A DNA stretch of 64,000 nucleotides from Pusillimonas sp. UBA3987 (GCA_002384935.1 DGCD01000006.1:186001-250000); one strand, 5' to 3'; positions 8,340-17,419 are shown, counted from the first letter of the stretch. Translations and numbers: made by a program. The notes: generated from the sequence alone by a model not told the origin.

Positions 8340-10067
8340 ATGAAAAAACAAAGCAAAATGCCTGCAGCTCCTTTGCCGATAAAAAAGTACAGTATTGCCC
8401 GATTACTTAGCCTGAGCCTTCTTTTGGTAACCGCGCCAACAAGCCCGGTACAGGCGCAAACCGATGCAGCACTCGACCGCACCCTGGCCAACCAGGCTGA
8501 ACTGCTGCGTCGGGTTAAACCCATTCCCAAACAAGGCCAAATCGATCTCACCGTTGTCGACGAGCGCAAGCAAATACCGGAAGAGGAAGCAGAAGGCATT
8601 ACTTTTACACTGCGCTCCCTGGTCGTAGACGGTGCGAAAACGGTTCCACAAGAGCAACTGACGGCGGCATGGAAAGATAAGCTCAACACCACGATAAGCC
8701 TGGCCGAACTGTACCGGATCGCGCGTGACATCGAAGCCTTTTACCGGCAAGAAGGCTATTTCTCCGATGTCATCGTCCCCAGCCAGGATTTTGATTCCGG
8801 CCATATCGTGATCAAACTCTACGAACCGGGGTTCGACGAAATCACGATTGAAAGCGATATTCCGAACATTGATGCGCGGCTCGCACCCTACATTGATCGC
8901 CTGCTGGATTTTGCACCCATTCCCGTGGCTGAAGTCGAGCGCATACTGCTGCTCATGAGCGATCTGGGCGGGCTAACCATCGACGGCGTGGCAACCCGCC
9001 CCGACGCCCCCGGGAAAGGCGGGCGCCTGCACCTACGCATCACACGTACGCCGATGGCGGCCCAGGTGGGCCTCGATAACTTCGGCAGCCGGGAAATCGG
9101 CCGCGCAGAGCTTACCGGCACAATCGACCTGAACGACCAGCTTGGCTTATTTGAAACAACCACCATCGCGGGCGTAACGGTTCCAAATGAACCCCGCGAA
9201 CTTTACCTTCTTCAACTGTCGCAAGACTATCCCATCGGTTCAAACGGCTTGCACGCAGGCTACGCAGTTGCCTATGTTGGATCGAAACCCGGTGGAGCAC
9301 TCGAATCGTTGAATGTGAATGCGCAAACAGTGTCGGGGAGCCTCTTTGTTCGCTACCCCTTTATCCGCCGTATTTCGCACAGTGTGTTCGGGACGGCGGA
9401 AGTTAATTTCGAAAGCAGCGACCTGCGCATTGGAGGCAATCATGCCGGTCGAGACCGCTACCGTTGGGCCGAAGCGGGCTTAAGCTACGACCAGGAACTT
9501 GAACGAGGCTTTTTCAACGTAGAAGGGATATGGGGTATCGGCCTGCGTGGTCTCGGTAATACCTCTTCCGACGACCCACTCAGTTCCCGCCCCGGTGTGC
9601 CGGACCATTATCGCTTCACCCAATTAAATGCGTTGCTGCAACATGCGCTTTGGGAAGGCGGCGCCCTGACCCTGCAAGGTACGCTTCAATACTCACCCGA
9701 CCCTTTGCCCCCTTCCTTGCAGCTTGACCTTGGCGGTTCACGCTATGGACGCGGTTTCGACAGCGCCACCGCCAAAGGCGACAGCGGCGTGGCCGTTTCA
9801 CTGGAACTTAATCAAACATTCAACGCCAACCTTCCCCACATCAGTAATACGTCGGCCTTCACCTTCGTAGACTACGGCTACGTACGTAACCACGATGTCG
9901 GCGTCGATTATCGCACCCAGGCGCTTGGATCGGTAGGTGTCGGCGTACGTGCCCGAGTTAACGACAACATTCAGGGCCAGGTATACGTCTCCACGCCATG
10001 GAAGGAAGACAACGACTTCAGTGAGACCGGCACACGCATTATGTTCCGCGTTGCCGCGTCGTTCTAA
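8340..10067 (+). CDS. TpsB two-partner secretion outer-membrane transporter (ShlB/FhaC/HecB family)
   Basis: About 575 residues from the ATG at 8340. I prefer this over the upstream TTG because the signal peptide (ARLLSLSLLLVTAPTSPVQAQ) follows at the right distance. A polypeptide-transport-associated (POTRA_2) domain covers about residues 75-155. The 16-strand barrel begins around VGLDNFGSREIGR and carries the family LGGSRYGRGFD motif before ending in a C-terminal Phe (FRVAASF). Such proteins export large TpsA exoproteins across the outer membrane. No TpsA gene is in the window; the only close neighbour is the pseudo-serine-hydrolase upstream. Confidence 0.9.
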   Translation: MKKQSKMPAAPLPIKKYSIARLLSLSLLLVTAPTSPVQAQTDAALDRTLANQAELLRRVKPIPKQGQIDLTVVDERKQIPEEEAEGITFTLRSLVVDGAKTVPQEQLTAAWKDKLNTTISLAELYRIARDIEAFYRQEGYFSDVIVPSQDFDSGHIVIKLYEPGFDEITIESDIPNIDARLAPYIDRLLDFAPIPVAEVERILLLMSDLGGLTIDGVATRPDAPGKGGRLHLRITRTPMAAQVGLDNFGSREIGRAELTGTIDLNDQLGLFETTTIAGVTVPNEPRELYLLQLSQDYPIGSNGLHAGYAVAYVGSKPGGALESLNVNAQTVSGSLFVRYPFIRRISHSVFGTAEVNFESSDLRIGGNHAGRDRYRWAEAGLSYDQELERGFFNVEGIWGIGLRGLGNTSSDDPLSSRPGVPDHYRFTQLNALLQHALWEGGALTLQGTLQYSPDPLPPSLQLDLGGSRYGRGFDSATAKGDSGVAVSLELNQTFNANLPHISNTSAFTFVDYGYVRNHDVGVDYRTQALGSVGVGVRARVNDNIQGQVYVSTPWKEDNDFSETGTRIMFRVAASF

Positions 10068-10137
10068 CCAATCAAGGCGCAATGCCGTTACGAGACCTCG
10101 GTTGCCTGATCAATGTGCGCAACCGTCGCGCCGGTCG

Positions 10138-10692
10138 CTAAAGCGTTGTCAGCACATCCAGGAATTGCTGCTGCCCCAGATGCTTGTCGCGCTTCCAGAT
10201 TTCCACCGCTTCCTCGTCGGCATAGTCGGTAACATACTTATAAGACAGCCACGGCACACCGTGTTCATGCGCCACGGCAGCAATCGCGAACAACTCCATA
10301 TCCACCACCTCAACCCCGGATTCCTGGAACCAGGGATCGGGCGCCGTTACGAAGCTGTCTCCGGTACCGCAGGTGTAGCCATTGGCGACCGACGAAGCAT
10401 AAACCTGTGGCCGCGGGCAATACGGCATTTGGCCACGCGGCGCCATGGTTGTGATCACATCGCGTTGGACCGCGCGACTAATGGGCAGCAAACCCTGCAA
10501 GCCGGGCACAACACTGCCCGCCGTCCCAAAATTCACGATTAGCGACGGCGACTTTTCATAAATAGCTTTCATGACCGCCATTGTGGCGTTGATTTTGCCA
10601 ATCCCCGAATGGTAAATCGAGATATTGTCTGGCATTTGCACTTGTCCGAGCTCTTCGGGCAGGGCAGTAACAACGACAATGTTCGTACGCAT
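10138..10692 (-). CDS. MTA/SAH nucleosidase-like phosphorylase-superfamily protein (short form)
   Basis: A 184-residue member of the nucleoside phosphorylase/MtnN superfamily. The start TALPEEL carries the expected catalytic Glu. SGIGKINA and NFGTAGSV form the ribose and purine site, and VVDMELFAIAA supplies the Met-Glu pair. A later YVTDYADEE holds the catalytic Asp. It is about 45 residues shorter than MtnN of enteric bacteria, mostly because the early beta-hairpin is missing. It likely cleaves methylthioadenosine or a related nucleoside. It lies just downstream of brnQ on the same strand (14 bp), perhaps in one transcript. Confidence 0.78.
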   Translation of the reverse strand: MRTNIVVVTALPEELGQVQMPDNISIYHSGIGKINATMAVMKAIYEKSPSLIVNFGTAGSVVPGLQGLLPISRAVQRDVITTMAPRGQMPYCPRPQVYASSVANGYTCGTGDSFVTAPDPWFQESGVEVVDMELFAIAAVAHEHGVPWLSYKYVTDYADEEAVEIWKRDKHLGQQQFLDVLTTL

Positions 10693-10706
10693 AACTGCTT
10701 ATCCTT

Positions 10707-12011
10707 TTAGTGAATTCGTTTTTTTGAACATAGACGGTCGTACACCGCCGCAGCGATCATCACGCAAAACACCGGCAGCAACCAGGCAAGATCAACCGAT
10801 GCGCCCGGTAAAAACTTCAACCAACCGGGCGTAAGCAAATCCAGGCCCGCAGCTTCCAGACCATCGGCCACGCCCATCAGGGCGGCCAGTGCCAGTGTCG
10901 GAACGAACACACGTTTGGCCGATATCCACAAAGACGACAATAAACTTAAAACCACCAGCGTCATTGCCACCGGATACAGCCCCACCAGAACCGGCACAGA
11001 AAACGTAATCAGGCGCTCAAGACCCTGGTTTGCCACAACCATGCTGAACAGGCCGAACAGAATGACAACGGTTCGATAAGAAACCGGCAACAGGCGACTG
11101 AAATATTCGCCGCACGCAGTCGTTAAGCCGATTGCCGTGGTTAAGCAAGCAAGCGTCATGACAACAGCCAGCAAGACATGTCCACCTACACCGAAGCTAT
11201 AGTGCATATATTCTGCCAGGATCACCGCGCCGGTATCTGCCTGCGGCGCCACATTGGAACTGGTGGCACCCAGATAAACCAACGACAAATAAACCAACGC
11301 CAAACCCACGGCGGCAATGATTGCTGCAATTAACGCATAACGAATTTGCAGCGCAGGGTTGTCAACCTTGCGGGCACGAATTGCATTCACAATGACAATG
11401 CCAAACACCAGTCCGGCCAGCCCGTCCATGGTCAGGTACCCCTGCAAAAATCCTCGCGACAAGGGGGCGTCACGATAAAGCTCATTACTTGCACCAATCG
11501 CACCGGCAGGTTCAAGCACGGCATAGCCGCCCAGAATGAGCAGCGCAATGACCAGCACCGGCGTTATGTATTTGCCTACCGTATCAATTAAACGACCTGG
11601 ATACAGTGCAATCAGTATGACCAGCGCGAAATAAATGACCGAGTAAATAAACAGCGAGAAATGGCCGTCGCCCAGAAAATAGGCAACACCCACTTCAAAG
11701 GAAACGGTCGTGGTGCGCGGAATGGCGAAAAAGGGGCCAATCGTTAAGTAAATGAGTACGCCGAAGAGCGTTCCGGCAACACGACCAATTGGCCGGGTTA
11801 CGGTAAAAAGATCACCCCCCGAACGCACCAGGGCGACAATAGCCGCCAGCGGCAGGCCCACGCCGGTTAAAAGAAAACCGGTAGCAGCCCACCAGAACTG
11901 CTCACCCGACTCCTGGCCGACAATCGGAGGAAAAATAATGTTGCCCGCGCCCAGAAACAGGGCGAAGGTCATAAACCCCAGGGCGATCAGATCGGCCAGT
12001 TTTAGCTTCAT
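10707..12011 (-). CDS. brnQ: Branched-chain amino acid LIV-II carrier BrnQ
   Basis: About 435 residues from the ATG at 12011; the open frame extends further upstream but that part lacks coding character. The protein is very hydrophobic, with about 12 transmembrane segments. It begins LADLIALGFMTFALFLGAGNIIFPP, the conserved N-terminus of the LIVCS family of Na+-coupled leucine/isoleucine/valine symporters. It acts in the inner membrane. A perfect 18-bp inverted repeat lies in the leader (12056-12105) and may control it. The nucleosidase-like gene follows 14 bp downstream. Confidence 0.93.
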   Translation of the reverse strand: MKLKLADLIALGFMTFALFLGAGNIIFPPIVGQESGEQFWWAATGFLLTGVGLPLAAIVALVRSGGDLFTVTRPIGRVAGTLFGVLIYLTIGPFFAIPRTTTVSFEVGVAYFLGDGHFSLFIYSVIYFALVILIALYPGRLIDTVGKYITPVLVIALLILGGYAVLEPAGAIGASNELYRDAPLSRGFLQGYLTMDGLAGLVFGIVIVNAIRARKVDNPALQIRYALIAAIIAAVGLALVYLSLVYLGATSSNVAPQADTGAVILAEYMHYSFGVGGHVLLAVVMTLACLTTAIGLTTACGEYFSRLLPVSYRTVVILFGLFSMVVANQGLERLITFSVPVLVGLYPVAMTLVVLSLLSSLWISAKRVFVPTLALAALMGVADGLEAAGLDLLTPGWLKFLPGASVDLAWLLPVFCVMIAAAVYDRLCSKKRIH

Positions 12012-12055
12012 GGTGGATAACAAAATGCAGTAATGAAGGTTTCTATTGTTCCAGC

Positions 12056-12105
12056 GTGGGTGTTGCGGCAAAGCATACCACCACGTACTTTGCCGCAACA
12101 CCCAC
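12056..12105. repeat. Perfect 18-bp inverted repeat in the brnQ leader
   Basis: Arms at 12056-12073 and 12088-12105 are exact reverse complements (GTGGGTGTTGCGGCAAAG), separated by 14 bp. The right arm ends 45 bp from the brnQ start. It lacks a following T-run on either strand, so it is not a simple terminator. It could be a leader hairpin, a dyad operator, or an intergenic repeat element. Confidence 0.8.
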
Positions 12106-12136
12106 CCCCGCGCCGCAACGCAGGACCATCAATAAA

Positions 12137-12168
12137 AAAGAGAGGTGCCGCAAAGCGGCCCTCTCTTT
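12137..12168 (-). terminator. Rho-independent terminator of the small lipoprotein gene
   Basis: Read on the minus strand, AGAGAGGGCCGC-TTTG-CGGCACCTCTCT is followed by a run of T. The hairpin lies 45 bp past the stop of the lipoprotein gene at 12213. Confidence 0.8.
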
Positions 12169-12212
12169 CAAAATATAGACTTTAAAAAGTCACTTAACCG
12201 TGAATACGGCTT

Positions 12213-12374
12213 TTATTCGGTTGCCTTCTCTACACGGTCACTCATTTCACTGGCAGCCTGGTCAATTTTCTTGCCAGCCTTTTCGGCCGGGCCTTCTTTT
12301 TCCATGCAACCGGCAAGCGCCAACAACAAAACAGCCATAACAGCCGTTGAACCCAATGCTTTACTGATTCTCAT
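12213..12374 (-). CDS. Small lipoprotein of unknown function
   Basis: From the ATG at 12374 this is 53 residues; the GAGGG ribosome-binding site just upstream fixes the start. Residues 1-22 are a lipoprotein signal ending in the lipobox L-A-G-C. After the lipidated Cys comes a short, charged, probably helical tail (MEKEGPAEKAGKKIDQAASE) ending in SDRVEKATE. It has its own terminator. The size and amphipathic tail recall entericidin-like or stress-linked small lipoproteins, but I do not recognise a named family. Confidence 0.75.
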   Translation of the reverse strand: MRISKALGSTAVMAVLLLALAGCMEKEGPAEKAGKKIDQAASEMSDRVEKATE

Positions 12375-12461
12375 TAATTCCCTCTTTCTTGTATCAAAAA
12401 TGTCACAAAATTCTAACGTTAAACGAAATAAAACAACACAACTGATAAGCAACCAAATTTT

Positions 12462-13799
12462 TCAGTAAAAGCGCCGTGCCAATGCACCCTGCCGCCGTCT
12501 TTTCATAACGTACATTTCCTGGTCGGCATGTGATAACAATGCGTCAATCTGCCGGGCGTCATCAGGATAGCAAGCCAAACCGACACTGGCATATGCATTC
12601 AAACTACTGCCTTCAATGACCACGGGTTCGCTGACGTTCGCTTTCAACTTGGCAGCTACTTGCCGGGCATCTTCCTTGGTGTGTATATCTTCAAGCAGAA
12701 CCAGGAACTCGTCTCCGCCCAATCTGAAAACCGTATCGCCCTGTCGTACGCTGCGTTTCAGGCGAATTGCGATCTGCATCAATAACTGATCGCCGACAAG
12801 GTGGCCATAAGAATCATTGACTGATTTGAAATCATCCAAATCCACGAACAACAAAGCAAAAGAGGCCTGCCGCCGCTCATAGCGCGCCAGCGTAGCGCGA
12901 AGATGGGCATGCAGTGTACGCCGATTAAGCAAACCGGTAAGGTCGTCGTATTGAGCCATTCGCAATAATTCCGCATGCATGCGCTGGCGCTCAATTGCGG
13001 TGGCAACCTGCCCCCCTACGAATCGCAGCAACTCAATATCCGTGCTGCCATAAAGCGCACCCCTTGTGCAGCTCATTACCAGGGTTCCCATATAGCCGCT
13101 CTGAGCATGCAACGGCACAAACAACCATGTTCCGCTTTGCTCAGCCGGTCGCAAGACATCGGGCACGTCTTGTTGCATCAGCAAGGGCGCTTGCCGGCTT
13201 TTTGAGTCTGAGCAGATCGCCAGCAATCGGGTCGACAGGGATACGCTCCAGGGATAGGCATTGTCTTGCCTGAAAATCCAGTCTTGCACCTGGGTCTCGT
13301 GATCGAAATCAGCCACCGCGAACGTGGCAACGGGTACGCGCCGAGCCAGGATCTCTTGTACTTCCTTAAACAGCGTACCTAAATCCTGCGCGCGATGCGC
13401 CGCTTCCGAAACCGCATACGTTGCTGCCTGACACTCCTCCAGGCGCCTTCGCTCTGTCACATCCCGGGCCACGCCGATCCGGCACTGATGCTTGTCCGAC
13501 CAATACGCCGACCACATAACGCGAACATAACGTCCATCTTTGCGAACGTAGCGATTCTCGAAGCCAACACGCGCCACTCCAGACATCACCTGCTGCGCTT
13601 CCTGCAGGGTTCTGTCGCGGTCTTCGGGCGCCACGAAGTCAATCATTCGGCGCCCGATCAACTCTTGTTGCGAGTATCCAAACATACGCTCACACGCCGC
13701 TCCCACAAAAACGACGCACCCTTCGGCATCGACCATAAATACCGTATCGAGCATGAGATCAAGAAATTCAGGTAAAAGAGTCTCTGCGTTTAGCTTCAT
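12462..13799 (-). CDS. Diguanylate cyclase with PAS and GAF sensor domains
   Basis: A 445-residue soluble protein. A PAS domain at about residues 8-125 (DTVFMVDAEGCVVFVG, then FGYSQQELIGR) is followed by a GAF domain at about 140-275 and a GGDEF domain at about 285-440. The active site RLGGDEF is intact. RQGD, an RxxD inhibitory site, sits five residues before it, so the enzyme should make cyclic-di-GMP under product inhibition. There are no membrane segments, so the signal is probably cytoplasmic. It is the first of three GGDEF proteins in this window. Confidence 0.93.
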   Translation of the reverse strand: MKLNAETLLPEFLDLMLDTVFMVDAEGCVVFVGAACERMFGYSQQELIGRRMIDFVAPEDRDRTLQEAQQVMSGVARVGFENRYVRKDGRYVRVMWSAYWSDKHQCRIGVARDVTERRRLEECQAATYAVSEAAHRAQDLGTLFKEVQEILARRVPVATFAVADFDHETQVQDWIFRQDNAYPWSVSLSTRLLAICSDSKSRQAPLLMQQDVPDVLRPAEQSGTWLFVPLHAQSGYMGTLVMSCTRGALYGSTDIELLRFVGGQVATAIERQRMHAELLRMAQYDDLTGLLNRRTLHAHLRATLARYERRQASFALLFVDLDDFKSVNDSYGHLVGDQLLMQIAIRLKRSVRQGDTVFRLGGDEFLVLLEDIHTKEDARQVAAKLKANVSEPVVIEGSSLNAYASVGLACYPDDARQIDALLSHADQEMYVMKRRRQGALARRFY

Positions 13800-13876
13800 A
13801 CCTGCAACCTGGAAAAGTGTGGTGAACAGTCGTTAAACTGAGATGCGACATTTTATTCAAAAAAGGAAAGAACTTA

Positions 13877-14485
13877 ATGTCTAATACAATTTCCGGCCCC
13901 GACGGCCAGCCACGCTGCGGCTGGTGCGCAGCCGCCCCCGAGTTTTTTGCTTACCACGATAAAGAATGGGGCTTTCCGGTTGACGATGACCAACGCCTGT
14001 TTGAAAAAATCTGCCTGGAAAGTTTCCAATCGGGTTTGAGTTGGCGCACGATTCTGGCCAAACGCGACAACTTCCGTGCGGCATTTGAGCAATTCGATTT
14101 TCATGCAGTGGCGCAATACACCGACGCCGATACAGAAAGACTGTTGAAAGACGCGGGCATTGTGCGACATCGGGGCAAGATCGAAGCCGTCATCAACAAT
14201 GCCGGGAAAATGCTGGAACTCATCGAAAGCGAAGGCTCATTCGCGGCCTACGTATGGCGCTTCGAACCCCAGGAAAATAACCGGGTCACCCCTCAAACCG
14301 TATCGCGCTCCAGCGAATCGGAAGCCATGTCGAAAGACCTGCGCAAACGTGGCTGGAAATTCGTGGGGCCCACGACCGTGTATGCGTTTATGCAAGCCAT
14401 GGGTTTAATTAATGACCACGCCGAACAATGCGTTATGAGGGGTGTTGTTGACAACTCAAGGAAACAGTTCAGACGCCCCTCATAA
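13877..14485 (+). CDS. tag: DNA-3-methyladenine glycosylase I
   Basis: A 202-residue Tag-family glycosylase that removes 3-methyladenine from alkylated DNA. It begins with RCGWCAAAP, whose first Cys is a zinc ligand. Then come FAYHDKEWG with the zinc-binding His, the LSWRTILAKR segment of the base pocket, and near the C-terminus DHAEQCVMR with the remaining His and Cys zinc ligands. A good SD (AAAGGA) precedes the ATG. It is divergent from the PAS-GAF-GGDEF gene. Confidence 0.93.
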   Translation: MSNTISGPDGQPRCGWCAAAPEFFAYHDKEWGFPVDDDQRLFEKICLESFQSGLSWRTILAKRDNFRAAFEQFDFHAVAQYTDADTERLLKDAGIVRHRGKIEAVINNAGKMLELIESEGSFAAYVWRFEPQENNRVTPQTVSRSSESEAMSKDLRKRGWKFVGPTTVYAFMQAMGLINDHAEQCVMRGVVDNSRKQFRRPS

Positions 14486-14617
14486 ACCGTCTCCAGGGGA
14501 AATACGGTCAATGAATTTGTAAACCCGGGCGATTCTGCATTGCATGGGGCAAGTAACTACGCGTAAACTGGCCCCTCTTTTTTATGAAAATGACCCCGAA
14601 AGGCTGTTAATTTACTC

Positions 14618-15685
14618 ATGCTTGATCGACTTACGCTCCGCTCCTCCCCATTTTTCTTTTCATTGTTCGCACTATTCGCATTTTCGCTGCTGGGTGCAAA
14701 CGCCCAGGCAGGTACGATCTGGCTGAATAACGGCGACCGCATCACCGGTACCATTCAATCACTGGACGGCGGGAAATTGCTGGTAGAAACCGAGTATGGT
14801 GGCAACATCCGCGTTGATGTCAATCATGTGAAAACGCTGGAAAGTGATTCGGAACTGGTTGTTGAAAATGGTGTGTTCAACAGCGACTACCGTGCCAAGC
14901 TGGTTGCCGCCAACGACGGTGAAGTCACCCTGCAAGGCGTCGAGCGAACAAACGACCAGGCCACACCGATCGATACGGCGGTACCCATTACGTCGATTAC
15001 GCGCGTCGTTCGCCCCACCCCCTTCCTGAATGAAGCCACCTTCAAAGGCCGTTTCGACCTGGCGGCAACCCGCAAGACCGCGTCGACCAAAACCCAGGAC
15101 TACACGCTGAACACATTTAATGAATTGCGCCACGGCCTGTGGCGTCATCAATTGTCGGCCGACTACACACGCAACCAGGAAGACAGCACCGACAGTACCT
15201 ATAACTATGGAGCGGGCTACACGCTTGACTACTTCATCAGCGAGAAAGCATTCTGGCAAGGCAGGGCCAGCTACCGACGCGACTTCGTCGAAGACCTGAA
15301 CCGCCAGGTGGTATACGGTACGGGTCCCGGTTACCAGTTCTGGGATAACGAACTGGGCTCCTTCTCACTTTCCGCCCTGGTAAGCCGCATTCACTACGGC
15401 TATACCGACGACACCAGCGAGAACGCGTTTGCAGCTTCATTACGCTGGGATTACGTACGTTATTTCTACGGTAAGGAGTTCGAGCTCTATACACGAGGCG
15501 AAGTATTGCGCCCCATCAACAGCGAAACCCACTTCTCAATTCAAGGCGAAGTCGGCGCACGCTACAACGTAAACAGCTGGATGTCGCTGTATCTTAAATA
15601 TGCACGTAACCAGGTTACCGGTGGTGGTCGTCAGGGCGGCATCAATGAATCTGTTTACAGTACGGGTATCGGCGTACGCTGGTAA
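14618..15685 (+). CDS. DUF481 (YdiY-like) outer-membrane protein
   Basis: A 355-residue exported protein. Residues 1-29 form a signal peptide (FFSLFALFAFSLLGANAQA). About 30-90 is a small beta domain with the IWLNNGDRITGTI start characteristic of this family. The rest is a beta-barrel of the DUF481 type, with alternating strands rich in Tyr and Trp, ending in GIGVRW. DUF481 proteins such as YdiY are described as salt- or acid-induced outer-membrane proteins; transport substrates are unknown. It is a single-gene unit with a terminator right after it. Confidence 0.85.
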   Translation: MLDRLTLRSSPFFFSLFALFAFSLLGANAQAGTIWLNNGDRITGTIQSLDGGKLLVETEYGGNIRVDVNHVKTLESDSELVVENGVFNSDYRAKLVAANDGEVTLQGVERTNDQATPIDTAVPITSITRVVRPTPFLNEATFKGRFDLAATRKTASTKTQDYTLNTFNELRHGLWRHQLSADYTRNQEDSTDSTYNYGAGYTLDYFISEKAFWQGRASYRRDFVEDLNRQVVYGTGPGYQFWDNELGSFSLSALVSRIHYGYTDDTSENAFAASLRWDYVRYFYGKEFELYTRGEVLRPINSETHFSIQGEVGARYNVNSWMSLYLKYARNQVTGGGRQGGINESVYSTGIGVRW

Positions 15686-15706
15686 TGCCCTGTCATCAGG
15701 CAGACA

Positions 15707-15740
15707 AGAGCAGGCCGGCTAAACCCCGGCCTGTTCTTTT
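15707..15740 (+). terminator. Terminator after the DUF481 gene
   Basis: AGAGCAGGCCGG and CCGGCCTGTTCT pair around a 7-base loop, with a T-run on the plus strand. It overlaps the 3' end of the converging LysR gene (stop at 15719). Confidence 0.7.
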
Positions 15741-16609
15741 AACCAATGCCACACCACATGCGCCTCAGAGGCTGCATTCAATGATACCGGCGCAACCAAA
15801 TAAAAATCGGTGTCGTAATTCACCACTTGCCGGCCCACCGTCACCAACCGTCCTTGCTCGATATCGGTCTTGATAAAGCACCGGGGCACTAGCGCTACTC
15901 CTTGGCCAGCAAGCGCAGCGTCGATCGCCAGGCTGGTTTGATTGAAATGGATTGTTTTTGAAGATGGCGGCACGCCCGACAAACCCGACTGGTGTGCCAA
16001 TCTTGGCCACAAATCATGCAAATCAACCAACAACAACTGTTTCCATAGATCGTCAAACACTTTGATGTTGCGTTTTAACGTCGGGGAACAAACAACGACA
16101 GCTTCATAACGCAATAGCAGCGTGGCCTGCAGTTGAGCCGGTGCCGGCATCTTCATTTGCCTGACGGCAATATCGACCCCGTCGGCGTGAAAATCGGCCA
16201 GCCCTTCGCTGGCCTGGATACGCAAGTCGATGGCGGCATGCTCTTCCGCAAAGGCAGACAAACGCGGTAATAACCATTTCGCAGCGAACGTCGGGGTCAC
16301 GCTAACCGTTACACGATTTTTTTTAAGCATCAAATCGTCGGTTGCCTGCTCAATCATTTCGAATGCCTCTCGCACCCGCAAGTGATATCGCCGTCCCTTC
16401 TCAGTTAAAACGAGCCGCCGCGGTTGACGCTGAAACAACGCTACCCCCAAGGCGGACTCAAGCCCCCGTACATGCTGCGCCACGGCACCCTGGGTCACAT
16501 GCAGCTCCTGGGCGGCAAGACGAAAATTCAAATGACGCGCTGCCGCTTCAAATGCCCGTAGCGCTTTCAACGGCGGTAATGCATTGAGATTCAACATCGA
16601 CATATCCAA
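15719..16609 (-). CDS. LysR family regulator, GcvA-like
   Basis: A 296-residue regulator. The N-terminus LPPLKALRAFEAAARHLNF with LAAQELHVTQGAVAQHVRGLE is the characteristic HTH of the GcvA/AmpR subgroup. A substrate-binding domain follows from about residue 95. An in-frame ATG lies two codons inside. It is divergent from the SDR gene at 16703, across a 93-bp AT-rich region, and is the obvious candidate to regulate it. Confidence 0.9.
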   Translation of the reverse strand: MDMSMLNLNALPPLKALRAFEAAARHLNFRLAAQELHVTQGAVAQHVRGLESALGVALFQRQPRRLVLTEKGRRYHLRVREAFEMIEQATDDLMLKKNRVTVSVTPTFAAKWLLPRLSAFAEEHAAIDLRIQASEGLADFHADGVDIAVRQMKMPAPAQLQATLLLRYEAVVVCSPTLKRNIKVFDDLWKQLLLVDLHDLWPRLAHQSGLSGVPPSSKTIHFNQTSLAIDAALAGQGVALVPRCFIKTDIEQGRLVTVGRQVVNYDTDFYLVAPVSLNAASEAHVVWHWLKEQAGV

Positions 16610-16702
16610 TAGTTTTTCTACTGATTTAAAGTAATAAATATGATTCGACGACTTCGATCAAGCTTAATAATATAAGGCCTTACTTAATAAAAAGGATTGA
16701 AC

Positions 16703-17419
16703 ATGCCTAAAGATACAATAGAAAAAGTAGCCATAATAACGGCAGCCGGCAGCGGCATGGGCGCGGCAAGTGCCCGCACACTGGCCAACAGCGGCTATAA
16801 GGTCAGCCTGTTGTCTCCTTCGGGTCGGGCCGAGTCGCTGGCACAAGAACTCAACGGTATTGGCATGACAGGCTCGAACCAATCCGTCGATGATCTGCAA
16901 AAACTGGTTGAAGCCACGATTAACGAATGGGGACGTGTGGATGTATTGCTGAACAGCGCCGGACATGGCCCGCGAGGCGACATATTGAGCCTGTCTGACG
17001 ACGATTGGCATAAAGGACTTGATGTTTACCTGATGAATGTGATCCGGGCAACCCGCCTGGTGACACCCATCATGAAACAACAAGGTTCGGGCGTGATTCT
17101 GAACATTTCAACATTTGCGGCCTTCGAGCCCGACCCGACCTTTCCCACTTCCGGGGTTTTCCGTGCCGGCCTGGCTTCGTTCACCAAGCTGTTCGCCGAC
17201 GCCCATGCAAAACACAATATTCGCATGAACAATATTCTGCCGGGTTTCATCGACAGTTACCCGGAATCCCCCGAACTCATCGCCCGCATTCCCATGGGCC
17301 GCTTCGGCACAACCGAGGAAATTGCACAGACCGTTGCCTTTCTGAGCTCACCCGGCGGTACTTATATTACCGGCCAGAATATCCGGGTAGACGGCGGCAT
17401 CACCCGATACATTTCCTGA
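16703..17419 (+). CDS. SDR-fold protein with degenerate catalytic Tyr/Lys
   Basis: About 238 residues from the ATG at 16703, which has AAAGGA 6 bp upstream; a TTG two codons earlier is less likely. The nucleotide-binding motif TAAGSGMG and the structural NSAG are present, as is the Ser of NIST. The YxxxK pair, expected before RAGLASFTK, reads SGVFR, so Tyr is Ser and Lys is Arg. The C-terminal GGTYITGQNIRVDGG is normal. It probably binds NAD(P)(H), but standard SDR chemistry is doubtful. It is divergent from a GcvA-like regulator. Confidence 0.82.
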   Translation: MPKDTIEKVAIITAAGSGMGAASARTLANSGYKVSLLSPSGRAESLAQELNGIGMTGSNQSVDDLQKLVEATINEWGRVDVLLNSAGHGPRGDILSLSDDDWHKGLDVYLMNVIRATRLVTPIMKQQGSGVILNISTFAAFEPDPTFPTSGVFRAGLASFTKLFADAHAKHNIRMNNILPGFIDSYPESPELIARIPMGRFGTTEEIAQTVAFLSSPGGTYITGQNIRVDGGITRYIS

